Counted from the stretch's first letter, positions 44,829 through 54,114 are shown. The stretch is DNA of 64,000 bases from Clostridium yunnanense (GCF_016595795.1 NZ_JAENHN010000046.1:92425-156424); one strand, 5' to 3'. Translations and numbers: made by a program. The notes: a model not told the origin generated them from the letters alone.

Positions 44829-44865
44829 AGAAAAGAGGCTTTTATAGTTTTAGAGCCTCTTTTCT
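44829..44865 (-). terminator. Terminator of the GH2 gene
   Basis: AGAAAAGAGGCT and AGCCTCTTTTCT form a perfect 12-bp stem with a 13-nt loop, four bases from the GH2 stop codon region. Confidence 0.85.
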
Positions 44866-44869
44866 CTAT

Positions 44870-47173
44870 CTAAGATTTCTTAATTTTACTTAAATCTCTG
44901 TTAAGTACATACATCATTTTTTCATTATAAATTTCCTTTGCTAATGCGGATATTTTGTCTATTGTCATACCCATGGTCATAGCAAAAGAAGGATGTTCAT
45001 CAAGCTTTCCTAGATACTTTCTAAGTACAGCTTTAGCTTCTTCATTCTTTATAAGTTCTCCAAAGGTGCATCTAGTTGAATATACCTCATCAGAAATCTC
45101 TATAGCCTCCACTTCCACATCATTTAACTCTGGCATCTGGAACCAATTTTCTGCTGATTTCCCCTTGTCATCCACAGGGGCCTCATAACTTGTATTTTTC
45201 TCATTTACCTTGTTAAATAATGCAGAATCCTCTAACCTAATATCATCACACTGAGCTACAGCTTTAAGCACATTTATTCCATCCTTCAGAATGACATCTT
45301 CAAAAATAAACACTTTATCATCATTTACTTTCGTTTCTAATTCTTCTCCATTTACATATAGAGTCACTATACTGCAGTTTGAATAAACTTTTACTGTTAT
45401 TTTATCTTCAATTCTATCTAAAAATCTTTTGCTTGTTATATGAACAAATTTCTCGTCACTCCAATGTGACTTGTACATATAGAATGCATCCTTTTTGATC
45501 TTTCTATCGTAGGTTACAAGACCTTTATTATTCCTTCCCTTTACTCCACCTTCGTCTCTTATATTTGCACCAAAGTCAAACATATTCCACACATAGGTTC
45601 CCCAAAGGAAAGATTTATCTTTAAAAATATTCCAAACCTTTTCATGCAGTAAAGCATGATATTCTTCTGTATAATCCTTTACCTCTGGATTGCTGCTGTG
45701 ATACTGCACAATCCCCTCGGCACCATACTCAGATATGCATAAAGCTACGCTAGGATTAACCTTATGATAGTTATCAATCCATTCTGAAAAATCCTCCGCT
45801 TTACCACTATACCATCCATAATATTGATTATATCCTAATATATCAGTAATATAGTTATACTCATCATTTTCATCTACAAAAGCAACATTTGCCATGGTAG
45901 ATAATCTTGTTGGATCTTCTTTTTTAGTGAGCTCATTAAGTTCTTTTACTAGCTTCCTTACCTCAGACCTTTCACCACCGATTTGTATTTCGTTTTGTAT
46001 TCCCCAAAACATAATTGAAGGGTGATTGAAGTTCTGTCTAATCAATTCTGTCATCTGCTGTTTTGCGTTTATACCTTCAAGCTCTTCCTTTGACATAGTT
46101 GATATAAATGGTATTTCTGCCCACACTACCATACCTTCCCTATCACATAAATCATAGAAAATTTGGTTATGTTGATAATGAGCAAGCCTTATTGAAGTAG
46201 CTCCAATCTCCTTGATCAGTTCCATATCTTCTATTTGATCTGCTTCTGTTATTGCCCATCCCATATCTTTTCTATCCTGGTGTCTTGAAACACCTTTTAG
46301 GGCAAGATGTTCACCATTTAAATAGAAGCCTTTTTCAGCATCAACCTTAAAGTATCTTACCCCAAAAGGAATTGAAAGTTCGTCAATTCTGTCATTATAG
46401 CTTGTGATAGAAACTTTAACTTCATATAAATAAGGATTTTTTCTTCCATTCCATAGTATTGCCTTTTCTATTATAACAGGCATGTCAACTTCCTTTGTTT
46501 CACCAGAAGGTATTATAACTTCTTTCGCTACATAAGTTACGACTTTGCCTTCCGAATCATAAATATCTGCCCAAAGCTTTACTTTCTTTTCTTCTTCATT
46601 TGCATTTACTAATCTTGACTTTATAGCCAGTGAAGCTTTCTCCTCGGTTACTTCATCTTGGACTATATATATTCCTTTTGAGCCATAATCCATAAGATCA
46701 AAATGTACCTTATCAGCAATTATAATATTTACATCTCTATAAATTCCTCCATAGAAAGTAAAATCAGCCATCTGAGGATATACATCGTCTACTACAGTAT
46801 TGTCAACCTTTACTGCCAATAGGTTTTTACTTCCGTATTCCACAGCATCAGTAATATCAAATCTGAAGGTAGAGTATCCGCCTCTGTGCTGACCTAAGAG
46901 TTTACCATTTACGTATACATCAGTAATACTGTTAGAACCCTCAAACTCTATAAAAACCTTCTTTCCCACAGATAATGCATCAACAGAAAACACTTTTCTA
47001 TACCAACATGTCCCTTTATAAAAATCACACCCATTTGCGCCATCTATAGCGTTCCATGTATGCGGCAGGTTTAGAATCTCCCATTTCTCATCGTTATAAT
47101 CTTTATCAATTGGCTGCTCTTTGTCCTGTTTTATAAACTTCCAATCATCGTTAATATTAATAACCCTTCTCAT
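44870..47173 (-). CDS. GH2 glycosidase (beta-galactosidase/glucuronidase type)
   Basis: 767 residues, no signal peptide. Domain order: sugar-binding jelly roll (1-170), Ig-like domain (170-275), TIM barrel with GVSRHQDRKDMGWAI, acid/base Glu about 395 in FWGIQNEIQIGG and nucleophile Glu about 482 in LCISEYGAEG, then a C-terminal Ig-like domain. The arrangement and HQD motif fit beta-galactosidase-like GH2 enzymes. It follows SDR 3 by 54 bp in one unit, so it should act on the imported glycoside in the cytoplasm. Confidence 0.9.
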   Translation of the reverse strand: MRRVININDDWKFIKQDKEQPIDKDYNDEKWEILNLPHTWNAIDGANGCDFYKGTCWYRKVFSVDALSVGKKVFIEFEGSNSITDVYVNGKLLGQHRGGYSTFRFDITDAVEYGSKNLLAVKVDNTVVDDVYPQMADFTFYGGIYRDVNIIIADKVHFDLMDYGSKGIYIVQDEVTEEKASLAIKSRLVNANEEEKKVKLWADIYDSEGKVVTYVAKEVIIPSGETKEVDMPVIIEKAILWNGRKNPYLYEVKVSITSYNDRIDELSIPFGVRYFKVDAEKGFYLNGEHLALKGVSRHQDRKDMGWAITEADQIEDMELIKEIGATSIRLAHYQHNQIFYDLCDREGMVVWAEIPFISTMSKEELEGINAKQQMTELIRQNFNHPSIMFWGIQNEIQIGGERSEVRKLVKELNELTKKEDPTRLSTMANVAFVDENDEYNYITDILGYNQYYGWYSGKAEDFSEWIDNYHKVNPSVALCISEYGAEGIVQYHSSNPEVKDYTEEYHALLHEKVWNIFKDKSFLWGTYVWNMFDFGANIRDEGGVKGRNNKGLVTYDRKIKKDAFYMYKSHWSDEKFVHITSKRFLDRIEDKITVKVYSNCSIVTLYVNGEELETKVNDDKVFIFEDVILKDGINVLKAVAQCDDIRLEDSALFNKVNEKNTSYEAPVDDKGKSAENWFQMPELNDVEVEAIEISDEVYSTRCTFGELIKNEEAKAVLRKYLGKLDEHPSFAMTMGMTIDKISALAKEIYNEKMMYVLNRDLSKIKKS

Positions 47174-47227
47174 AGAGCTTTCTCTCCTTATTATCAGTGA
47201 AATTTAAGTGCACATTCTTTTAATCTT

Positions 47228-48037
47228 TTAAGCCTCCATAGTCATTTTTGAACCTATGGCACGTTTGATTAGCCTGGTTGCAAAACCTGCATTAACACCG
47301 TACATAAAGTTCATAAGCTTAGAATCCTTTCCAATAAAGAATCTATACTTATTTTTTTCCATGCCATTAATTATTTTTGAAGCTGCCGATGCTGGTGATA
47401 ATAATAACTTAGAGTTTTTCTCCGAATCTGAGGCAGACTTATCTGTAATCTCTGAATTTTTCATAATATCTGTTGCTATCCCGCCTGGGAACACAAGAGA
47501 AACATGTACATTTGTCCCTAATAATTCTGAATATAAACCTTCAGTCATTAGCTTTACTGCTGCCTTTGAGGCACCATATGAATTCTGTCCTGGGAAAGGA
47601 AAAAATCCTCCCATACTTGCAACATTTACTATATGAGCTTCTGGTCTAGTCAATAAATGGTTTAAAAACGCCTTAGTCATATACAAAGTTCCAAAAAAGT
47701 TAACGTTCATAATTTTATCAATTTGCTCAAATTTTAGATCTTTTAAATCGATAAAAGGTTGTATTATACCTGCATTGTTGATAACGCCATCAACGTGACC
47801 TAATGATGAAATAGTTTCCTCTGCAAATTTAAATACAGACTCTTTATCTGTAATATCTAAAACTCGAATTAATAAATTTGGGTTTTTACCTGATATTCTA
47901 AATGTTTCGTTAAGTGCAAACTGGTTTACATCAATTGCTATGACCGTTGCACCTTTGGATAATAGCTTTAGAGTTAACTCTCTCCCTACGCCATTTCCCC
48001 CGCCTGTAACTACTATATTTTTATTTGCTACTTTCAT
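47228..48037 (-). CDS. Short-chain dehydrogenase/reductase (SDR 3)
   Basis: 269 residues from ATG at 48037 (aaaggac upstream; the GTG five codons earlier is too close to its site). Cofactor motif TGGGNGVG, NNAG, catalytic Ser in NVASMGG and YGASK with Tyr-x3-Lys. The C-terminal extension (GKDSKLMNFMYGVNAGFATR) is the type seen in membrane-associated or lipid-type SDRs. First gene of the SDR-GH2 unit with the shared operator upstream. Substrate unknown. Confidence 0.85.
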   Translation of the reverse strand: MKVANKNIVVTGGGNGVGRELTLKLLSKGATVIAIDVNQFALNETFRISGKNPNLLIRVLDITDKESVFKFAEETISSLGHVDGVINNAGIIQPFIDLKDLKFEQIDKIMNVNFFGTLYMTKAFLNHLLTRPEAHIVNVASMGGFFPFPGQNSYGASKAAVKLMTEGLYSELLGTNVHVSLVFPGGIATDIMKNSEITDKSASDSEKNSKLLLSPASAASKIINGMEKNKYRFFIGKDSKLMNFMYGVNAGFATRLIKRAIGSKMTMEA

Positions 48038-48227
48038 ATCTTGTCCTTTCACTCCCAGTATTCATCTATTTTATAGCCGTCTGTAAGGATAAATAATAAA
48101 GTCTAGAATTCAACACATTCCTATACTGAATATTTAAGTAAATTTGTATCTCATGATATTTTTATAAGTAAGAACGATTTCAGATTAGATCTTTACCATC
48201 AATATAACAGCGACTCTTTAAATCAAT

Positions 48228-48275
48228 GATATATTAAAATATCTTTATACACTCGTAATATATCGCTTTTTTTAG
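48228..48275 (-). promoter_or_regulatory. SDR 3 operon promoter with AraC-type operator
   Basis: Plus-strand ACTCGTAATATATCGCTTTT then TTTAG at 48251-48275, the most divergent of the four sites; again 17 bp to the -10 box TATATC (48228-48233, minus strand). It lies 189 bp from the AraC start and may also influence that gene. Confidence 0.65.
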
Positions 48276-48463
48276 TAATATTTTAACCTTCGCTTATTCT
48301 CAACACTGCAGATTATAGGTTATAATATTGATAAACTAGTTCTAAATTAACCATACAGATGAAAAACTATTAATATTAATAGTTAACAGAAGTATCACTT
48401 AGTTTTATTGGATAGAACCGAATTAACTGTATGTAATTTACAAAAGTGAAAGGGTGTCTTTAA

Positions 48464-49714
48464 ATGTCTGAATATATATCTTCAATTGAAAAAATCTGCA
48501 AATTTACACTTAACCTTACCAATATGGATGTTACTTTTATAGATTCTTCCTCAAATGTCCTATTTGAATATGGACATACTCAGGTACCAGAAATACTAAG
48601 ACCTTATTGGAAAAGTGTGAATCAGTTATTAAGTCTTCATGATAGTAATTCCAGTGTCGACGCCTTGCTGCATTCAACCTCTTACATGACCAACTTTATC
48701 TCCGTTAAAGTATGTAGTAACAACGTATTTCTTGGCAGTATTGTTGTAGGACCTTATCTCATTGAAGAACCTAATATATTAATGATTGAAAATATAATCT
48801 TTGAAAATAAGCTTTCAATTTCCCTAAAGAACACAATTAAACAATATTATCTTTCTCTTCCGCTAATAAGTACCTATAAAGCTAGAATTATTGCTGAATC
48901 ACTATCCTATAGTGCGCTGAATATCCAATTTATTAAGTCTCATAGTATTACTATAGAAGATAAAAAATATGATTTTCAAACTGACACTGACACCCCAATT
49001 TCACGTGATGCCTTAAAGAAAACTACGGAAAAATCTATAGATAGTATTGAACAAATTTACAAAAATGAAAACGATCTTCTTCACGCTGTTGAAACTGGGA
49101 ATGTTGAAAAAATTGAAGAAATGTTCGAAAAATCTTCTATTACATCACGGGATTTACAAGATCGAGTTCCTAATGATCCACTACGCACAGGAAAAAATTT
49201 AGCTTTTGTGTTAAACACACTCCTCAGAAAGGCATCAGAAAAAGGTGGGCTTCCCCCTATGGATATTCACAGTATGTCAGGTAAATATGCAGTGCAAATT
49301 GAGCAAACCACTACCTCTAATCAGCTATCAGAACTAATTATGAAGATGCCTTCTGAGTACTGCAAAGCTGTAAAAAAGCTATCACTGAAAAATTTTAATT
49401 ATCTTACACAAAAGGCTATAGAATATATAAGAATAAATCTAGATGGTGATCTTAGCCTAGATGCCATTTCAAATGCTTTAGATGTTAGCTCTACTATGCT
49501 ATCTAGACAGTTTAAGAAAGAAACAAAACAAAATATTACAGAATATATTAATATCCAAAGAATAAATGAAGCAGTATACATCATGGAAAATCAAGGTATA
49601 TCTATAACTGATATAGCTTATATGGTTGGATTTAATGATCTTAATTACTTTACAAAGGTATTTAAGAAGCTTAAAGGAATGACGCCTTCAGAATATAGAA
49701 AGAACAAAAGCTAA
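48464..49714 (+). CDS. AraC-family regulator of the glycoside island
   Basis: 416 residues. The last 100 hold the two AraC helix-turn-helix motifs (LSLDAISNALDVSSTMLSRQ; ISITDIAYMVGFNDLNYFTK) and the FKKLKGMTPSEYRK end. The N-terminal about 170 residues look like a PocR-type ligand-binding domain (FTLNLTNMDVTFIDSSSNVL), joined by a long helical linker. aaaggg precedes the ATG. It is divergent from the SDR 3-GH2 unit and is the only regulator in the island, so it is the best candidate to bind the four shared operators. Inducer unknown. Confidence 0.9.
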   Translation: MSEYISSIEKICKFTLNLTNMDVTFIDSSSNVLFEYGHTQVPEILRPYWKSVNQLLSLHDSNSSVDALLHSTSYMTNFISVKVCSNNVFLGSIVVGPYLIEEPNILMIENIIFENKLSISLKNTIKQYYLSLPLISTYKARIIAESLSYSALNIQFIKSHSITIEDKKYDFQTDTDTPISRDALKKTTEKSIDSIEQIYKNENDLLHAVETGNVEKIEEMFEKSSITSRDLQDRVPNDPLRTGKNLAFVLNTLLRKASEKGGLPPMDIHSMSGKYAVQIEQTTTSNQLSELIMKMPSEYCKAVKKLSLKNFNYLTQKAIEYIRINLDGDLSLDAISNALDVSSTMLSRQFKKETKQNITEYINIQRINEAVYIMENQGISITDIAYMVGFNDLNYFTKVFKKLKGMTPSEYRKNKS

Positions 49715-49740
49715 ATCTAAAACACTGAAAAAAATAAAAT

Positions 49741-49767
49741 TAAGATAGACTTTAGCGGTCTATCTTA
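49741..49767 (+). terminator. Terminator of the AraC gene
   Basis: TAAGATAGAC and GTCTATCTTA form a perfect 10-bp stem followed by gttgTTTTT. Confidence 0.9.
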
Positions 49768-49872
49768 GTTGTTTTTATTAAGCTATAAAAGTGTCATAAA
49801 TTAAATATTCCATTTAATAGCAGTTATTAATTCTTTTAACTTTGAACATAAACTTAATCATAACTTTAGATT

Positions 49873-50496
49873 TTATTTGACTTCTTTACTTTTATTTTCC
49901 CAATCACTTTTATTGAGTTTATAGTAGTAAAAATCTTTTCCCTCAATATTCATAGTCCCCATTAACCTAAAGCCACATTTTTGTATTACCTTATTTGAAG
50001 GTTTATTATATGTTAATGCAGTGGCATTTAATACCTTAGTATTTGTATTCTCAAATAAGTATTTAATTAGACCTTCTGCAGCTTGGGTTGCATATCCTTT
50101 ACAAGTATAGTCTTTTGATATAGCGTATCCGATTTCTCTATTTGGTGGTGGTAATTCCTCTTTTAAACCAGACGTAATCCAGCCGATTAGCTCATTGGTG
50201 TCCTTCAATATTACTCCTAATCTTAGAACTCGATTTCTAATGTTAGCTATATTAGGTACTGAATCCAAGAACTCTTTATTCTCCTTAATTTCATACTTAA
50301 CTAACCATTCTCTACGTTGCTCCTTGGTAGCTATCCAATCTGGCAGAAACTCCTCTATTTCAGGCTGCAACGTAATATTATATATCGCATCTAAATCTTC
50401 CATTTGAAACTCTCTTAGAACTACATCTTTGCAATCTATTGTAAAAACCTTTTTAGATTTTATATTGTTTGGGGTCATAATTTCACTTTTACACAT
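49873..50496 (-). CDS. RimJ-type GNAT acetyltransferase
   Basis: About 207 residues from ATG at 50496, nine bases after aaagga. GNAT_3 features: VVLREFQMEDLDAIYNITLQ, GYAISKDYTCKGYATQAAEG with the C-K-G-Y-A acetyl-CoA loop, and ALTYNKPSNKVIQKCGFRLM. This group acetylates ribosomal proteins or small amines. Single gene upstream of a spacer that holds the terminator of the sensor kinase. Confidence 0.9.
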   Translation of the reverse strand: MCKSEIMTPNNIKSKKVFTIDCKDVVLREFQMEDLDAIYNITLQPEIEEFLPDWIATKEQRREWLVKYEIKENKEFLDSVPNIANIRNRVLRLGVILKDTNELIGWITSGLKEELPPPNREIGYAISKDYTCKGYATQAAEGLIKYLFENTNTKVLNATALTYNKPSNKVIQKCGFRLMGTMNIEGKDFYYYKLNKSDWENKSKEVK

Positions 50497-50735
50497 AATT
50501 ATCATTCCTTTCAAGTTACTGAGAATAAACCACAGCACTAACCATCTTAACCTTATAATTCTGAAATAATATTTCAATCAGAATCTTTATCCCATCCAAA
50601 CACTCAAACACATAATTTTAATTAATAAAATATTCTCCTCATTATACTCACCTGCTCTTTTAAAAATGAACTTTTCTACTTACATATAATACCATCCGAC
50701 TTTTATTAGAACAACCTCGCACTTAGTTCACAAAC

Positions 50736-50770
50736 AAAAATGCGCCACCTAGCACAGGCTAGGTAGCACA
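50736..50770 (-). terminator. Terminator of the five-PAS kinase gene
   Basis: TGCGCCACCTAGC and GCTAGGTAGCACA pair around a 4-nt loop, with a T run on the minus strand. A related hairpin (same CTAGC/GCTAGG core) is the terminator at 53851. The rest of 50497-50911 shows nothing else. Confidence 0.8.
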
Positions 50771-50911
50771 CCTTAAATTATCATATATATTTTCTCTTTT
50801 TAATTTAAAATCAATATTCTTAAAACACTTGTTATTACCAACATTAAAAATCTATATTAAATAAATTCTTGTTCCTTATTCTATACATCAATAAAAATTA
50901 TTGCGTTATAT

Positions 50912-53614
50912 CTAAAAATAAATATCAGAAAACTCAACATTTGTAACGTCCACAAGACGATTGTTTAGTAAATCAGTACCAGTAGCTTCGTCAACCTCTT
51001 CACTCACTAATTCTTTTGGAATTAGAATAGTAAAGGTACTTCCCTTATTCTCTTTACTTTTAACAGTTATACTTCCCCCAAGCGCTTCTACAAACCTCTT
51101 AACTAAGGATAATCCAATTCCTGTCCCCTCTGATTGTCTGGCGAAAGAACTATCTACTTGTTCAAACCTTTCAAATATAGTACCTAATTTATCTTTTGGT
51201 ATACCTATCCCGCTGTCTTTTACTTCTATATAAATAAATCCATTTTTACTCTGCATTTTCACATTAATCTCTCCACCTTCAGGAGTAAATTTAACAGCAT
51301 TAGCAAGAATATTTAACAGGATACGTTCGTATTTTTCATCATCAATTGCTATTACTTTTTCATTAAAGCTACTTTTAAAAATAAGCTTTATTCTCTTATG
51401 CATTGCATAGGTATCTACTGAATCTACAATCGATCTCGTTAGAAAAACAATATCAAGATTCTTTTTCTTTATCTTGATTCTTCCAGCATCTGCACGAGTT
51501 ATATCCAGCAAATTATTTACCAATCTCAGAAGCCTATAGGTATTTTGTTGAACCATCTTAAAATACTTTTTAGCTCTTTCGTCTAAGTTATCTACACAGA
51601 AATAGTTTATAGCCTGAATAGCTGAATTAATAACATTAAGTGGAGTTCTGAACTCATGGGATATAAGTGAGAGAAAATCATCTTTCATTTCTATTGATTT
51701 TTCTAACGAATATCTTTTATCTATTTCAGCCTTTAGTAACTGTTGTTCTTGAAGCTTTATAGCCTTTTGATAATTAATTAAATCAGTTACATCATGGCTT
51801 GTTACTATACCATAGATCAGGTTTCCCTTGTCATCAAATATAGGAGAACCACTGACACTCATATAGCTCTCTTTATCAGGGGTTTTCATGAGTATCACCA
51901 TATCACTAACTGATTTACCATTCAATGCGTGGTAATTTGGAGTATCTTCATATGGAACTTTATTACCATAGATATCATAATAAGCTATAAACTCATATGT
52001 TTGTCCAACTTTATTTAAGGAACGACCTACTCTTTCACGTGCAGCCTTATTTACAAATACGTACTTACCATTCTTATCAAATATAAAAAATGCACTATCC
52101 ATATTTTCCATTATTATTTCTAGCTGCTCTTTTTTTTCTTTTATTATTTGCTCCTTGTTAACCGAATCTGTTATATCACGGCTACACAGTATCCCCATAT
52201 AAAAATTGCCTTTATCGTCATATAAAGAAGTCCCACTTACTGATATATGAAGCACTTTATCTGGAAATACGGCTTTCATCCTCATTCCAATAAAACTCTC
52301 TCCTCTAATCACTTTTTGCGCAGGTATTGAATCATTGGGGATAATATTATCCTCTTCATCATAGTATTTAGCTTGATAGTAACCATCACCAACTTTATCA
52401 AGGTTCTTATATGATGGTGAAATCATATCCTTAGCAGCTTTATTGAATAAAATATACTCACCTTTACTGTTAAATATTGAAAGACCATCAGCCATGTTCT
52501 CAACAACAGCTTCCAATAATTTTTTCTGTTCCTTGATTTGTTCTTCTTTTTCTATGGATTCGGTAATATCGTACGAAATAATAATACCTAGTTCAAGTTC
52601 TCCATCATCATTAAATATACTTACTCCATTATGATTTAGATAAACCTTCTTTCCTTTTATAATAGCTAAGGTCTTATAATTCTTTACCTTGTCTCCTCTT
52701 AAAACCTTTGCAACAACGGTTTCTTCCAACGGAATCACATTACCATCACAATCATAAACCTCTATTTCACTATAGACCTCTTTATAGGTTCTTCCGTCAT
52801 TCTTAAATTTCTCATTTATGCTATCTGTTACCTCAATGTATCTGCCATCTTTATTTATAATCGTAATGTTGTCGCTTATGCTATCCAAAATCAGCTTCAA
52901 CTGTTTGTTTTTTTCCTCAAGTCGTATATGACTAAAAACCCTATCTGTTACCTCTTGAGTATCTACAATTATATATTTAATCTCCCCGTATTCTTTTATG
53001 GGGGTTATCATCATATCCCAATATGTTACGCCTCTAACAAAGCTGTGATGCTTATATTCTTTTATTTCCTGCGTAATACCTGACTTTATTAAATTATCTA
53101 AAACATTTTCTATAGGACAGTGTTTCCAACCTTCATTAAATTGCCCCATCTGCTTACCATACATAGCTTCAGAAGTTCCACAGGGCAAATCATAAAAATC
53201 TAAATACCTTTGATTAGCCTTAAGAAGTATAAGTTCTGGAAAACTATAGATTGCTACTCCATTTTTATTCATAGGAGCAAGTTTATATAAATACATAAAC
53301 TTGTCTTCTAACCTTGAGCTTGGTTTTTCTTTAAAATAATAAATCTGCTGGTTTCCATCCTTTACTACTTGTATATACATAATTCTAACTTCAAGTGACT
53401 TCGTAAATATGATAGCTTCACTATTCTCTTCTCTTAAATCGTAATCAATATTAACCCGCAGTAGATCATTCCATACAGTAAATAATGCCTTGTTCACTAA
53501 CTCATCTCTATTAAAACCCGTCAATTCAATAAATAAATCATTAATATATCTCACTATTCCGTTTTCTATAATAATAGCTGGACTTTGTGCTTTGTTAACT
53601 ATATAATTATCCAC
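50912..53614 (-). CDS. Orphan soluble histidine kinase with about five PAS domains
   Basis: 900 residues with no membrane helix. About five PAS domains run from 1 to about 630, the last three clearly repeating SIFNSKGEYILFNKAAKDMI, and SGSPIFDDKGNLIYGIVTSH-like phrases. Then come the HisKA box LSLISHEFRTPLNVINSAI and an HATPase with DSGIGIPKDK and GTGIGLSLVKRF. It starts with GTG at 53614 behind ggagg. No response regulator is adjacent; in clostridia such orphan kinases often feed Spo0A, which is only a possibility here. The PAS array suggests cytoplasmic redox, gas or metabolite sensing. Confidence 0.9.
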   Translation of the reverse strand: MDNYIVNKAQSPAIIIENGIVRYINDLFIELTGFNRDELVNKALFTVWNDLLRVNIDYDLREENSEAIIFTKSLEVRIMYIQVVKDGNQQIYYFKEKPSSRLEDKFMYLYKLAPMNKNGVAIYSFPELILLKANQRYLDFYDLPCGTSEAMYGKQMGQFNEGWKHCPIENVLDNLIKSGITQEIKEYKHHSFVRGVTYWDMMITPIKEYGEIKYIIVDTQEVTDRVFSHIRLEEKNKQLKLILDSISDNITIINKDGRYIEVTDSINEKFKNDGRTYKEVYSEIEVYDCDGNVIPLEETVVAKVLRGDKVKNYKTLAIIKGKKVYLNHNGVSIFNDDGELELGIIISYDITESIEKEEQIKEQKKLLEAVVENMADGLSIFNSKGEYILFNKAAKDMISPSYKNLDKVGDGYYQAKYYDEEDNIIPNDSIPAQKVIRGESFIGMRMKAVFPDKVLHISVSGTSLYDDKGNFYMGILCSRDITDSVNKEQIIKEKKEQLEIIMENMDSAFFIFDKNGKYVFVNKAARERVGRSLNKVGQTYEFIAYYDIYGNKVPYEDTPNYHALNGKSVSDMVILMKTPDKESYMSVSGSPIFDDKGNLIYGIVTSHDVTDLINYQKAIKLQEQQLLKAEIDKRYSLEKSIEMKDDFLSLISHEFRTPLNVINSAIQAINYFCVDNLDERAKKYFKMVQQNTYRLLRLVNNLLDITRADAGRIKIKKKNLDIVFLTRSIVDSVDTYAMHKRIKLIFKSSFNEKVIAIDDEKYERILLNILANAVKFTPEGGEINVKMQSKNGFIYIEVKDSGIGIPKDKLGTIFERFEQVDSSFARQSEGTGIGLSLVKRFVEALGGSITVKSKENKGSTFTILIPKELVSEEVDEATGTDLLNNRLVDVTNVEFSDIYF

Positions 53615-53850
53615 TTTCCTACCTCCAGTAATAAGTAAACATATTTAGTGAACCAGGCTCTACTTCATAGTCGATAATAGCATAAGTCAAGTGTAATTTT
53701 CTACTATAATGTTTAAATTATTACATAATATATCTTCTATAACTTATAACTTTTTTATTTAACCTTATATCATGGAAGACAAATAATCTTACTTGCCAAT
53801 CTCTGAGGCTCATTTACAGTGCTGTTATATATACAGCTTAGACGCAGTAA

Positions 53851-53889
53851 AAAAATGTGCCACTAAGCATAGGCTAGGCAGCACATTTT
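53851..53889 (-). terminator. Terminator of the lysine methylase gene
   Basis: AAAAATGTGCCACTAAGC pairs with GCTAGGCAGCACATTTT with two mismatches; a T run follows on the minus strand. It resembles the hairpin at 50736-50770. The spacer 53615-53850 shows nothing else. Confidence 0.75.
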
Positions 53890-53928
53890 ATATGGTATAT
53901 TATTCTTTTTTGTAGGATTACTTGTTAA

Positions 53929-54026
53929 AGAGTTCCTATGTCGAAACTTAATTTATACTTGTTCGAAAATCCCGGCTTCTGCGGATTATCGGGCATGTAT
54001 AAATTAATAGTTGAGCTAGGAACTCT
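53929..54026. repeat. PR-B palindromic repeat, best copy (98 bp)
   Basis: Outer arms AGAGTTCCTA and TAGGAACTCT are perfect; next inside are TTAATTTATAC and GTATAAATTAA, also perfect, then TCCCG/CGGG. Related copies are at 1685 and 44732. It lies downstream of the FliB gene next to a half PR-A. Confidence 0.8.
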
Positions 54027-54031
54027 ATATA

Positions 54032-54091
54032 AAGATGAACCACTTCAATGCGAAATCTATTTTCAGAACTCCTCTGGGTTCTGAGAGGAGA
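54032..54091 (+). repeat. PR-A repeat, left 60 bp only
   Basis: AGATGAACCACTTCAATGCG and the inner AACTCCTCTGGGTTCTGAGA (then GGAG) match the copy at 26607; the right arm is missing and unrelated sequence follows up to the FliB stop. Confidence 0.8.
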
Positions 54092-54114
54092 GTAAGTACC
54101 GATATAGGAACTTT

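Noticed and set aside
53615-53928. A tRNA or riboswitch in the spacer before the five-PAS kinase gene
   Set aside because: Only the terminator hairpin at 53851-53889 forms a clear structure; no cloverleaf or known aptamer core is visible.
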